Positions 24,489-35,129 of a stretch of DNA of 64,000 bases are shown in pieces. The notes under the pieces were generated by a model. It made no database searches and had not been told where the DNA came from. It saw only the letters and a program-made list of their open reading frames with translations. The stretch is from Multifurca ochricompacta. Taxonomy: Eukaryota; Basidiomycota; Agaricomycetes; Russulales; Russulaceae. The position numbers and the translations under genes were made by a program. Each line of letters begins with the position of its first letter. Within the stretch, counting starts at the first letter, position 1. The stretch is taken from assembly GCA_022496185.1 (NCBI GenBank), contig WTXG01000023.1, positions 124,001 through 188,000 of the forward strand, in the 5' to 3' direction.

Positions 24489-26523
24489 TCAAAGCCACCG
24501 GGCCCACCCGGACTCTGTCCAACCCTCCTGAAAAGCTTCCTCAGAAAACGTCGTCATCGCCCATTGCCGCGCCCTCGCCCGTATCACCCTTCGTTCTTCC
24601 TCTGACATCGCCATCACTTCATGGACTGACTGGGCGAAGCTTTCCGGATCTTTCGCGTGGAAACCTGCAATTCCTCATTGATATGTGCACCAAAAAAAAG
24701 TGATTGTGAAGAGGAAACGCGCACCTGTGCGTTGGCCATCGACCGGCACGACAATGTCATGCAGCGGGCCACCTGATGCGTGCACCACGGGTATCACGCC
24801 AGCAACCTCGATGACCCATCAGCTATTTTCGGTAATTACAGCGAGGAGGGAGAAAACGCGTTTACCATGAATTCTACCACATTAATGCCGAAATGTTCAT
24901 CTACCATCGTATTCAATCCGACACTGGCTTGTCCAAGAAGCTCCAAGATGCGTGGATATGGTGCGTTCACCACAAACTCAACATGATCCTGCGCCAGTTA
25001 TACAACCAGTCGTACCGAAATGAATCAGGGTGGGCTGCATACCGAGACCTGGAGTGTGACGGCAAGCGCTTTCAATTCACTGACGCGCGCATAATCTCCC
25101 TCATTGCGCACCCCCCAACAAGGAGGAGACGCACAGCTTGGCGGTGTTCTGGGTGCTGTTTCAGTAGCGCAGCCATCATACGGATCTGAGCTCCATGGTC
25201 CTTTTCCGGTCTTCCCTCTAATTAGACGCAGAGAGAAGAAGAGTATGAACGTGAGCCATACCTGAACTGAGCAAGGCTTAGCAGGAGAGAGGGGGCCCGA
25301 TCGAGCGAGAGCCGGGATAGAGCGTGTGTATCACATGGCGGATAGACGATTGCCGCGCGCTTGGGTGGCGCTTGGGTATGGACGGGGAATGAAAACGTAA
25401 GCGCGCGAATTAATGATAGGGCCAAGGTGCCAATGACTGTGAGAGGTAAATGCACGAAATCGAGAAATGGGTCAGAATGGGCGAGTATTGCGTCGATATG
25501 ATTTTTTGTCCAGGACGAGTTGACCATCAGAAAGGAAGAGCGTCTGAGAGCAAGGGCGTAGTGGTACATGAATAATCGATAATATCTACAGAAGAGAATG
25601 TGACCATTATTAGTAGGTTACGTTGAAAATGCTGAATGACGGGTAAACTCACAATAGCTTTCCGCGGCTTAAGATGGTAGATGATGAGATTACGTTCGAG
25701 TTTGCATAGGTGGCGCGCCGTGCCTCAACGCGTGCAAGCATGTCGGTACTAATTGTAGGATAGTGCACATATGCACCAATGGGAATACCCGCGAGCCATG
25801 CGACGACATGGAAGGTAAATGCATATCCCATGGTGTCTGTGACGCTTCAAAATTTCGCAGAGAAAGAGGGGAAGGGAGTGAAGAAAGCAGCACTTACCTA
25901 TATAGAGGTCTGGGACGAACTTTGACATTGCCTCCCAAGCAAGATACATGGAACCCAGGCTTTGACCAAGGAGTGTGAACCGTGGCCATGCACGATCTTC
26001 TACAAGGCGCCTCGACTCAAGGAAAACAAAATGGAGGGAGTCTGGAGCCAGAGCGATGTCGAACCGAGACTTTTTTGTTTTTTGTTTTTTTTGGAGAGAC
26101 GAGTGAGTGCTATGACATGTGCCTCGGACGCAAATCACCCACCTTGACCTTTTCGATGATCTGCTCTTTTGTGGCCTCCACGTCTCCGCTGTACACAACG
26201 TTGATGACGTTCGGCTGTGTGCGTTGCATGAAAGCGACTGCGGTCCAAAGAACACGCTCCCCACCACCACCCGCATTACTATGCGCCTCAAAGTATTGGG
26301 TTGACGATTAGGACGTGCTGGGCTCACGAATTACTCACCAGTAGGGATGAAAAAAGCCTATAAATTTCTTTCTTGTATGCGCGTGATCATGATTTTCAAG
26401 CCTTGATGAAGACAACGCAGCTGCACGCTGAGATGTAATGGCCCGACGAAGTTGCCGCACGTGGGAGATGAACAGTAATAAAATGAGGAAGGGGAGGATG
26501 AGGATGAGGAAGGCCGCAAACAT
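24489..26523 (-). CDS. ALG11: GDP-Man:Man3GlcNAc2-PP-Dol alpha-1,2-mannosyltransferase ALG11
   Basis: ER enzyme (GT4) that adds the fourth and fifth mannose to dolichol-linked Man3GlcNAc2 on the cytosolic face. Nine exons give 514 residues after one correction. The N-terminal segment [18 protein letters not shown] is the membrane anchor. [18 protein letters not shown] spans intron 1. [62 protein letters not shown] and [18 protein letters not shown] are the family blocks, the last two forming the nucleotide-sugar site; the protein ends GWARWL. One base is missing in the C run 25111-25116: without it exon 6 stops after LLLVGG, while the next frame gives [16 protein letters not shown] as in homologues. 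Confidence 0.93.
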
Positions 26524-26672
26524 TGCAATCAGTCAGGTGCTGTGTCTATGTCTGTTTGCTGCTCGAGCTCAGCTCTTCAGCTCTATTCCAAAACTCTCAC
26601 GGTTGTGTATAACCTCATATGGCACCTCAACCTCAAAAAAACGTTCACGTTCATTATATTCAGTCCATAATA

Positions 26673-27646
26673 CTATAGTTTCGAAGTTACAAGCAAGGGT
26701 TGCATCTTGCTGATAAATCCAGTCGCAAGCAGGCGATCTGTTTTCTTATCCCAGACCTGAGGATAGAGAATATCACATACTTATATGAGCACACGGCAGA
26801 AGCTGGGCTAGTGGCCATGCCGTGATCTAGCCAGCCAGGAACTGACTCACCTCGCAACGCGCGTTCATGACGCGCTTCCCCAGGACAACTGAGGTGCTCA
26901 CGATAAGCAACTGGGTTCCTCTGTGGGATAAGTGGGTCAACCTATCTGCGCTTCTCGCCGGCAACTAGAGGGTTAGCCAGCAGTAGCTAACTCACAGAAG
27001 GGCTGGTGCGTGATACGTAATTTGCATACTCTGCGTCACGCCTACTCCGTTGATACCTTGTAGGAGGCCCAGAACGACGAGAGGAATGCCTGCGCAACTG
27101 TACGTAGTTCATTAAGAGGCATGTCAGTTTCCTCATCGTCCTTGTCTCTTGCAAAAACAAAAAAAAAGCATTTGCATACTTATCGACGAGATATGCGATA
27201 CAGCCACCGTGGGCCGCCCCAGCTCCATTCACCATGCCCGTTGTGATCAATTAGAACTTTACACTCGATACCGCTCACCCAATACCATACGTACTTCTCC
27301 GCACTACTAGCTCGCAGACAACAACCACATCTAGTCTATTGCTGTGCCTTGCAGTCGATCGTGTCTCCATTTCCGTAATCTCGAGGGCCTCTCCAATCCC
27401 GAAAACGTCCTCATTTCCAATGCCGTACGACATGAACGTGTTACAAGTGAGGCGCTTTACGTCCTGGGGAACGTTGCCGGTAATGTCGGCCACTTTATAC
27501 TTGCTGTCAGGTAGCGTATGTGGGTCAACCCAATAACGCCCAGTGTTAGGTCCCATGGAATCTCTTGCAAACTCTTCTGAACGTTTATCTCTAAGGTGAG
27601 CTGAAGGTTGAGAGCTGGGCGTCGGCGGCGGTCGTTTCGGGGACAT
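26673..27646 (-). CDS. hotdog-fold thioesterase family protein
   Basis: Predicted acyl-CoA thioesterase of the PaaI/ACOT13-like hotdog superfamily. Five exons (27646-27295, 27222-27180, 27097-26996, 26920-26851, 26756-26673) give 216 residues, all phases closing. The key segment is GAAHGGCIAYLVDNCAG, the hotdog HGG motif at the start of the long helix, followed by NGVGVTQSMQITYHAPALLG and the C-terminal strand segment VWDKKTDRLLATGFISKMQP. The N-terminal 40 residues are Pro/Ser/Arg-rich, perhaps a targeting sequence. Intron 1 uses a branch-like CTAAT and acceptor GGAG; an extra VNG before GAAHGG, as in some homologues, is possible if another acceptor is used. Substrate unknown. Confidence 0.8.
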
Positions 27647-28135
27647 GGGTTTGAGGGTACTTTTAATATCAGGGAACTACTAATCAATAGGGATAAGCTC
27701 AAGGTCGTGATGGGACCGGGGACGCTTGTCCTTGGATAGCTGCTGCGGATGGTTGTTAAGAAGCGAAGGAGGGCTTGGTATAAGAAAAGCCTAGTCCGTG
27801 ACGAGGAGAAGTCACGAGCCTGACCGCCTTGAGACCGATATGAGAGGGTATATTACCTTAAGTTTGAGAGACAAATCAGCGCCCAGGGAAGCGCCACGAG
27901 ATATGAATGAACATAATGAAAACATTGTATAACGCGTCTACTTGCGGTCCCCATGACAGTGGTAGCAATGGGTCAAAAACCAGAGCGATGCCATGAATGT
28001 TGCCATTGAATTGAGAAGGCGATTATAGTTGAAAATATAACACACGTCCCGCTTGGGAGATCACTCGGAAAACATGAATGGACATGCAAGAGAGGCGGGC
28101 TCAGGTAAGCTTTCGAGTACTTCTTCCGTCGTCGT
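27647..28135. other. intergenic, no gene seen
   Basis: Between the thioesterase start and the CDC20 stop, both on the minus strand; should hold the thioesterase promoter. Confidence 0.5.
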
Positions 28136-29913
28136 TCACCGCAGAGACAGGATTCCGGACCCTGTCAGGCTTCTTCCCTCCTGTTTCTCTTTCTTTTTCT
28201 TCGTCGGGGGTATCTCCCATATCCGCCAAAACTTGAGATTCTCATCACCCGCGCCTGTGCACACCATGTCGCCTGCTGGGCTAACACAACTGAACAACAC
28301 ACGTGAGTCATGGGCGTCTCGAATCTCTGCGACACGCTCTAGTGATGGGTACGCGTGCACCATGATCGCATTCGTCGGATATCCATGGGTTGTCAGGAAT
28401 TCTTTCCTGTGTGGCGACCACTGGACGGAAGTAACTTGCGCTGGCGTTTTCAATGAGTGCAATCTCCCCCCTGTTGTACTGTTCCATATGTGGACGGTAG
28501 CGTCGTTTGTACCACCACCACTTGCTAGAAGGGATGGCTGCCACGGGCACCATGCGAGAGCCTAGAAAACAAAGTATGAGAATGTCCAGTAATTGCGCTG
28601 TGGCGATCACCTTGACTGCGGCTGTATGATTTCGCTTCGTCCACCGAGCGACGCCTCGTGAACTTTCAGTGACATCCCCCAGGCGACCATCCCAGATATT
28701 CACTACATTATCGTTGCCACCGCTAGCGAGAAGTTCGCCGTCCGCTCGCCACTTGAGTCCACACACTTCCCCATTGTGTCCTAGGAGCTCCATTACTTTG
28801 TGCCTTGCAATGCGCACGTCATGATGCCAGATGCTGCCGTCGCCGCACGCCGAGCTCAGGATATGCCCGTGCCAGCTGAGTGCAGCAATTTGCGCCTGGT
28901 GTCCGCTCATCGAGCGCAACTTCTGTCCAGTCTCGACACCCCATAACTCAACCTCACCAGACCCGACGCCTATTCCGAGAAATGCACCGTCGTTTGAAAA
29001 GTCTACTGAGGAGACGTAGGTCCCCTCTGGCGCCTCGCCCACTTGCACCACTGCACCTGTGTCGGCCCTCCAAATATAGGTGTTCTCAGAAAGCGCGACT
29101 GCGACGACGTTCTGTACGGACCATGACAGTAGGTTGAGGTAAAAGTCGTCGACCATTCCCGGTGCGTCAAGCACGCGCTCAGGTTGCGTTGCGATCTTCC
29201 GTGACCGGTTGGTGGCTACGCCTGATGATGATGCTAGGGCACCAGGTCGAGCATATAATGGACGAGCGAGCTCGCGTTGCTGGGTGAGAGTAGTATCCGA
29301 TGCCGCTGGCGGGGCCTCGTGGTACGCAAGCACGCGCTTATTCAGCGGTACACCTGTCGCTGCCACGAGGCGGGCAGTGTGTCCTGGTGAGGTCGAAGTA
29401 GGGTTCAACGAGACGAGGTCGAGGGTTGCGGCGACCTCCGTGACTTCCCGGTTAGTGATGAACCGATCGCGGGAATCCCGCTTTCATCCACGTAGATTAG
29501 TTGAACTTCACAACGCGTGAAAGACGAATTGAACAGACCATGGCTGGAGTGGAGCGCGAGCGTTTCGCTTCCTGTTTTGGTGGTGGTACATAATCTCTCG
29601 ATACAACGTCAAGCTTTGATTCTATGCCGCCTTTGCGAATGACACCTGAGTTGGCCTGTCTTTGCAAGGATTCCGAGACCTGTATGGTCCCAGAGGTCGC
29701 ACGCTTCACAGGAGAGGCAGGGCGTGACCTCGAGATAAAAGGGTTGGTGATATCAGCGATTGAGTATTTGGAAGACTTGTTACCACCTGTCTTGGCGGCG
29801 GGAGAGTAAATTGAGACATTGTTAAGACCGGTGATTATAGAGGGTGTGAGAGGTGTCTTTGCAACATCTGAGCGAGAGCGATGGCGAGTGGGTGTCTTTG
29901 GGTTAAAGGCCAT
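28136..29913 (-). CDS. CDC20: APC/C activator CDC20 (Slp1/Fizzy)
   Basis: WD40 co-activator that recruits substrates to the anaphase-promoting complex and is the spindle-checkpoint target. Three exons (29913-29539, 29480-28611, 28561-28136) give 556 residues. The C-box DRFITNREV (near residue 128) binds the APC/C. NKRVLAYHEAPPAA follows, then seven WD repeats recognisable from DDFYLNLLSWSVQNVVAVAL, LAWCPWQPSLLASGGGTNDA and VCTGAGDENLKFWRIWE. The C-terminus is LSLR, so a Leu-Arg takes the place of the usual Ile-Arg tail. The start at 29913 (MAFNPKTPTRHRSRSD) is preferred over an upstream in-frame ATG at 30021. Three CACGTG boxes lie 85-140 bp upstream. Confidence 0.95.
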
Positions 29914-29997
29914 ACGACTAGTATAAGTGTACAAGTGAAAGGTTTCTCGGCACTCGGCGGACTCGAGCGGTCCAACTGTTCCGTTAAAAACACGGAC

Positions 29998-30052
29998 CAC
30001 GTGATCGTGATCATTGTTCACACACGCACGTGCTAACTTTCGGTATCACGTG
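29998..30052. promoter_or_regulatory. cluster of three CACGTG E-boxes
   Basis: CACGTG occurs at 29998-30003, 30027-30032 and 30047-30052, all upstream of CDC20. CACGTG is bound by bHLH factors such as Cbf1. Three copies in 55 bp are unlikely by chance. Confidence 0.6.
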
Positions 30053-30152
30053 ACCAAATCCACAAGTGCATTGGCAAGGCAAGACAGATACATACTACTC
30101 ACTACTCACTACTACACTACTTAAGTCCATCTCCTCTCAGAAATAAAAAAAT

Positions 30153-32061
30153 CTACCACATAACGCTCATCCCAACGCTCCTCCCTCTTGATGATCTGTA
30201 AGCCATCCGACTTACACTCTCGGACCCGCATACATCGACAGACTCCCAATAGCCCTCCTCACCACTTGTTCCGGACATGAACTTGCCAGTTGCACCGCTG
30301 CTACGTGCGCTCCACACGACAGACCCGGGAGCGCTACGCATGCGACGATGAGATAAATGTCTTCCCATGCCTTCGCTATCCGAAGCCGACCGCCTTTCAG
30401 AGATGTCAGACGTGGTCGTGGACATTGACATCGTCTCCGACGCTGCAGAAACCCTGTTTTGCACGAGATTCTGCTGTGCAAGGTTAACTGTCGGAGACAG
30501 AAGCTTCGCGTAGGGCATAGCCAACGGACTCGCAGGCACAGGAGGTAGTGCGAATGTCGGCATCGGCAGTGGCGGCGGATTGGTACCCAGTGCACCACGT
30601 ACAAACGGTGGTGGGGGCGGTGAATTACCACGAGTAGGAGAAAGTGGTGATATCTTCGAACCGTCCGGGCGGGTGATAATAACGTCATGGGTCTCGAAGT
30701 TTGCTTTGTCGCCTAACTCCGGGATCAATCCTTCCTTGCTGCCGTTGAGATGCTCTTCGTACTTTCCAAGTCCTACTGGATGTTTGCGCCTGCGCATGGC
30801 GTTGCTAGTGAGTTTGACGATGGTGGCAAACACAATCAAGCCAACAATAATGCTGAGAACGGAAGCAACAGTGGCAACTTTGTCCCTGTGAAGCCCAGGT
30901 CCGCCAGTGTCGAGTTACCATGTTGCTGACCTCCCGAGTCGGACGATACTGGTGGGGTAAATGTCTCTGCACTTGGCATGGTCGCCTCTGAACTACCGTG
31001 AAGACTCAGTGTGTCTTGAGGCGTGTCAACCTTTATTCTGGGGGCGAATGGTGACGCGCTGACTGGCAAAATGCTGGTGGTACTTGTTGCCAATGCACCG
31101 CTGGTACTTGAAGCATGACCTCCAGCCGATATCATGTTCACGGTAACTGGCACGATGGCGTGTTGTCCGGCCTGTTGTCTCTTCTTCAGAAACGGGAAGC
31201 GGCGAGTATGTCCTTGCCTAGGAAGAACGGCCTTCGCGTTTTTGCCAATCTTTGAACGAGCAACTCGCGGTACATTGCGGCGGTCATAAGTATTTGGCAG
31301 CGGAGACGGCTTCCCGTGGCCCCAACTCGGAGGGGCTGGCTCGTATTTGACCGTTAACTCAGGTGTATATGTCGCCGTGAGTTCAGAGGTATATACCGGC
31401 GTCTCTTCAGAGGAAGATGTCAATGTGTACTCGGAGGTGTATGCTGGTGTGTACTCTGCATATGTCGGTGTGTACTCGGAGGTGTATGTTGATGTGTACT
31501 CTGTATATGTCGGCGTGTACTCGGAGGTGTATGCTGGAGTGTACTCTGAGGTATATGTCGGCGTGTACTCAGGGGTATATGTCGGAATGTACTCAGGAGT
31601 GTATGCAGGGGTCTCTACAGTCGGAGGGTAGTATGGTGGCCGAGTATAAGCCGCGGGTGCAGCAGGCGGTCTGTATGCAGAAGTGTATGCCACCGGGGGT
31701 TGGAAGCCATATCTGGGATGTCATGAGGAAGACCCGCAACAGGCGGGATAGGAAGCGTTGGTGTATAGTGGGTTGGTCGTGTATAGACAGCGGGAGGAGC
31801 ATATTCAGGTGGCGTATCGGCAGGTGGAACATAAGCAGGCGTCGCGTCATCTGGGACAACGTTGGTCGGGCGCTTGTATTTAAGCACCTCAAGCTTGGGA
31901 CCCCCGTGGTGATCACTTCTATCTGACAGGCCACTTTGTTTGTGGGGTTTGTATGACGGGTAGTGGGAAGGGTGGGAGTAATCAGGGTCTCCCATGGCAA
32001 GAGCGGAAGTAGAAATAGTAATGATGATGATGGCGAGGGAGATTCGACTGAAGATAGACAT
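30153..32061 (-). CDS. single-pass surface protein with YTxEYTPT repeats
   Basis: Family not recognised. Read as one intronless gene of 636 residues after two corrections, at the G run 31695-31699 and near 30901. The N-terminus MSIFSRISLAIIIITISTSA is a signal peptide. About 90 residues of Tyr/Pro-rich sequence precede tandem YT(S/P)EYTPT units. Next comes a basic then Ser/Thr-rich stalk, a membrane segment VATVASVLSIIVGLIVFATI, a basic stop-transfer NAMRRRKH, and a 210-residue Pro/Ser-rich cytoplasmic tail. Topology is outside-in: repeat ectodomain, one helix, cytosolic tail. It resembles wall-stress sensors or tethered adhesins in layout only. The membrane segment is out of frame in the sequence as given. 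Confidence 0.7.
31340..31610 (-). repeat. tandem 8-residue (24-bp) coding repeat
   Basis: Encodes about eight units of consensus YT(S/P)EYTPT with two 7-residue units, then weaker copies with SEETPVYTSELTATYTPEL. The DNA period is 24 or 21 bp, so copy-number change keeps the frame. Abundant Tyr and Thr could carry O-mannose or crosslinks. Confidence 0.85.
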
Positions 32062-32355
32062 TGTGAATCGTAATCGTTAAAAGAGCGTGAATGCCGTATG
32101 GGCGTATTATGTGTAGGTGGTTGCAGTTCAACACTGAAAGTATCCAAGAAGCAAGAAGAAGCAACTGTCCATAGTGTGTGTGTATGTGTGTACAGTGTGT
32201 ACAAATAAAGTCCAAATACCGACGCGTCGGTCACGTGTTTATTATGATGCATGATGATGCAACTCCAGATCGAAATGACGTAATATACGTAGTATAACCA
32301 ATAATTATGCATAATGTTGGGCTGGGCGGCTCGCAAGTCAGATTAGGTAAGATTC

Positions 32356-32648
32356 TTAGCAGCAGCAGCAACATGGAATGATCCAGCACACACTTCCGTC
32401 CTGAATGTACAGTTCAGCCAAGGCATCTAGGGGAATGAAAGAGATAGGGCGTGTACCGGACAAGGGATGCAACCTCCCCTCAGCCGTATAGCCTTTCCGT
32501 TTCGGGCATTGTCATTATTAGGTCCAGCAACCATCATTTTGGCACGAGCATGTGGCTGAACATTTGTTATAACGGGAGCGTGAATGGGCGCTGAATCGTT
32601 AAAGCACATGTGTGCGGTGGGAGGGTATGCAATGCTAGCAGGCGACAT
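32356..32648 (-). CDS. 78-residue protein with RGG and C-terminal Cys tail
   Basis: Two exons (32648-32457, 32400-32356) joined at CIPCP|DGSVCWIIPCCCCC. The N-terminal two thirds is polar (SPASIAYPPTAHMCFNDSAP); then comes IRLRGGCIPCPDGSVCWIIP and a terminal run of five Cys. The short hydrophobic WIIP plus the poly-Cys end resembles small Cys-rich transmembrane-module or palmitoylated proteins. I recall similar RLRGGC...IPCCC tails in other basidiomycete small proteins, without known function. Both splice sites are canonical and the stop follows the Cys run directly. It may start at 32693 instead, adding 15 Ser/Phe-rich residues. Confidence 0.65.
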
Positions 32649-33516
32649 TATAGAGGGGTGAGGTGCGAAGGGTGAGAATGAGAATGAAAACACGTATGAT
32701 TGAGGTTTTATATAAGTGGGGCATCCATTCTTCGTATGTGTGTGCGTGTTTAGACTAAATTACTCCTGCCTGCTTGCGATTATCGGGTTCATTCAATACT
32801 TGGGATGATCGCAGCATCACAGCCATTGTTACACTTACAATTTGCAGCTGTGTAGAGATGTTAATATGGGTTGACGGGTCATGATCAATGGTGATGCACC
32901 GCCCGGGTGTGAAGATTTGAATGCGGTCGTCGCTCTGATTTCCCATTGGCTGATAGGTAGCGAGCAAGAATGCTCTGCCCTCGTGGGTTTCCACACCACA
33001 TCATTGCCTTCGCCTTTGCCCCTGCCTTATAACCATTTCACCATGCCCCTACTCTCCTCTCTGCAAGCGGCGGCACGCCAGCTTACTTCCGACTTTTTAT
33101 CAGGCCATACGAGAACGAATAGTTGATGATTCTTTCTACTTCTGTGCTTTCACCCTCGGAAATTTTGCGCTAACCCATTGAAAGGGGGTTCGGGCAAGAT
33201 ATTCCTTACCCGCCTGTGGCTGGCCCCTGGGCTTGATTTCGCGAGCGGTGGCGGCTTGCACACAGCGTTTGCATAGATCCGGCACCCACTTCGTTGATCG
33301 GCTCACTCTTATTAGGGGCTGGAGGGATTCCGAGCATCCAGTCACGAGAAGTCGAATGAATCTTTCTCTAATTGAACCTTCTTGCATGTTCTTCTAACGT
33401 AACCCATATTATAATAGATATAGGATGAGACAATAACGGTAATCTCGTAGTGGTAGGAGTCAGCGGGTCAATTGCCACAGGTGCTGAGGCGAAGGCTAGA
33501 ACAAACGGAGGGGTCC
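32649..33516. other. intergenic, no gene seen
   Basis: Upstream of the Cys-tail gene and downstream of the SDR. A 27-residue plus-strand frame at 33042 (MPLLSSLQAAARQLTSDFLS) and an 83-residue minus frame at 33387 have no support. Confidence 0.45.
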
Positions 33517-34669
33517 TCAAGGGATGTAAAGCTTGCTCACAAGGCCATTATTGTCCAAAACCTTTGCTTTCCAGCGTTTTTCAACTTCGCCCATATCCCA
33601 CGTTGCAGACAAGTATCTACAGTATTGTTAGTTCATGGCTAAGAGTACGACATGGAACTTGCCTGCCACTTAGCCAATCTGCCTTTCCAGATGTGAGGTA
33701 AAGGCTGGTAGCAGCCGGCAGGGCGAGGCTGTCAACCATCGGGATCCCAGAACGGGCATCATGTCCGAGTGTCGTGTCGCACGCACCAGGATGCAGAGAG
33801 AACGCTCTGACTCCAGGGTATTCTACATGATGGTCAAGGTTATCAGGGTAACCTCCTGGGCGTGTTTTCTAAGCGTGGTTACCTAGGGGAATAAATTCTA
33901 TAAATCGGCCCAACGCATGTTTTGATAGGCAGTAGTCGCTTGCACCTATGCCGCGAATCTGAGCAGCTGCAGAAGATACGGCTACAACGTAACCATTCGC
34001 CTCTTGAATGTGCGGAATTGCAAAGCTCGTATTACGGATGAATAAAAGGAGGCTGAGCTGTGTGCATTTATTTACTCACTGAACGAAGTTATAGACTCCA
34101 CGAAGGTTAACCTCGACTGTATTCCACCAACCTTCGGGGTCGAGTGAGGCAAACGCTAGGGAAAGTGGTGTGAATAGGAACGAGTTGACATCAGGCGAGA
34201 CCTGGACTGACGTTTGTGGAACGGTCGCACGGCGCCAGCGTTCGCAATCAATATATCCAGTCTGCCAAACGTCTGAATCGTGGTCTCAACTACTTCCTTG
34301 ACCCTTGATGTGTCCTTCACGTCGGCTGCAAAAGCTAGAACACGGGCTTCAGGGACGTCCTGTAGAATTTCCGCTTTGACTGAGTCCAGTAGAGTTGGGT
34401 CACGAGCAACGAGTGCAATGACTGCACCAGCCCGTGCGTAATACCTTGCAGTTTCTGCCCCGATGCCACGAGATGCGCCTGTAATCAAAACGACTTTGTC
34501 GCGGTATGTCCCCTCCGAGAAATGTATTTGGGGGTCTATCGTGGAATACACACTGCATGTGCCATTGTTTGGTTACAAGTAACCAGAGGAGAGGATACAC
34601 TCACTCGTGGTGTGAGGGGACTCCTGGAAGGGTCTCGTCAAGGCCAACGATGATTGATGGCAGCACCAT
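33517..34669 (-). CDS. short-chain dehydrogenase/reductase
   Basis: NAD(P)-dependent Rossmann oxidoreductase, substrate unknown. Six exons (34669-34605, 34552-34212, 34155-34080, 34025-33883, 33822-33663, 33616-33517) give 294 residues, all phases closing. VVLITGASRGIGAETARYYA holds the TGxxxGIG cofactor motif, LIANAG the NNAG-type motif, VAVSSAAAQIRGIGASDYCLSKHAL the catalytic Ser...YxxxK, and LHPGACDT the PG motif. The first exon (MVLPSIIVGLDETLPGVPSH) is short and precedes a 52-nt intron; the start was chosen because it joins in phase and matches the N-terminus I recall in fungal SDRs. The fifth intron uses a GC donor (AG|GCAAGT). Confidence 0.88.
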
Positions 34670-35129
34670 ACTCGGGGGGATAAAAGTGAAATGAACCGAG
34701 ACATGGTTAATAAAGGCTTCCAGGCCCCAGGCCCGATAGTTCCATCAAACGTTGATACACATTTTCTACAGGTGGATGATATGCTGACGTGTTCAAGGAG
34801 AGGTCAAAGATGGCCGCGTCGTCGCCGTCATTGATAGAATTACGAGTTGTCAGCGTCAGCTCAGTGATCTCAGATAGTTAGCATAGGATAAGATACTAAT
34901 CAAAATAATCAATAAAAAAATAATCAAACCTCCATCACCCCCATCACCCGGGTCATCACACACAAATCTCCGGTCACGTGACTCAATCATCGCTCGCCGT
35001 ACTTTGACTCGACTTTCATCTTTCATGTACTTCGGCGGTATGCGTGCTCATCATTTCTGCACTATACCGAAACCCAGTCTTCATAGAATCTCCTCTCATC
35101 CTTTGCCGCCTTAGCGGATATTTCTCGAA
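34670..35129. promoter_or_regulatory. divergent SDR/UbiB-kinase promoter region
   Basis: 460 bp between two start codons on opposite strands. It holds a CACGTG box at 34975-34980, 150 bp from the UbiB ATG, and an AT-rich stretch near 34900-34930. Confidence 0.5.

Noticed and set aside
31347..31631. Plus-strand Val/Tyr repeat frame
   Set aside because: Antisense of the YTxEYTPT repeat; the minus strand has signal peptide and membrane segment.
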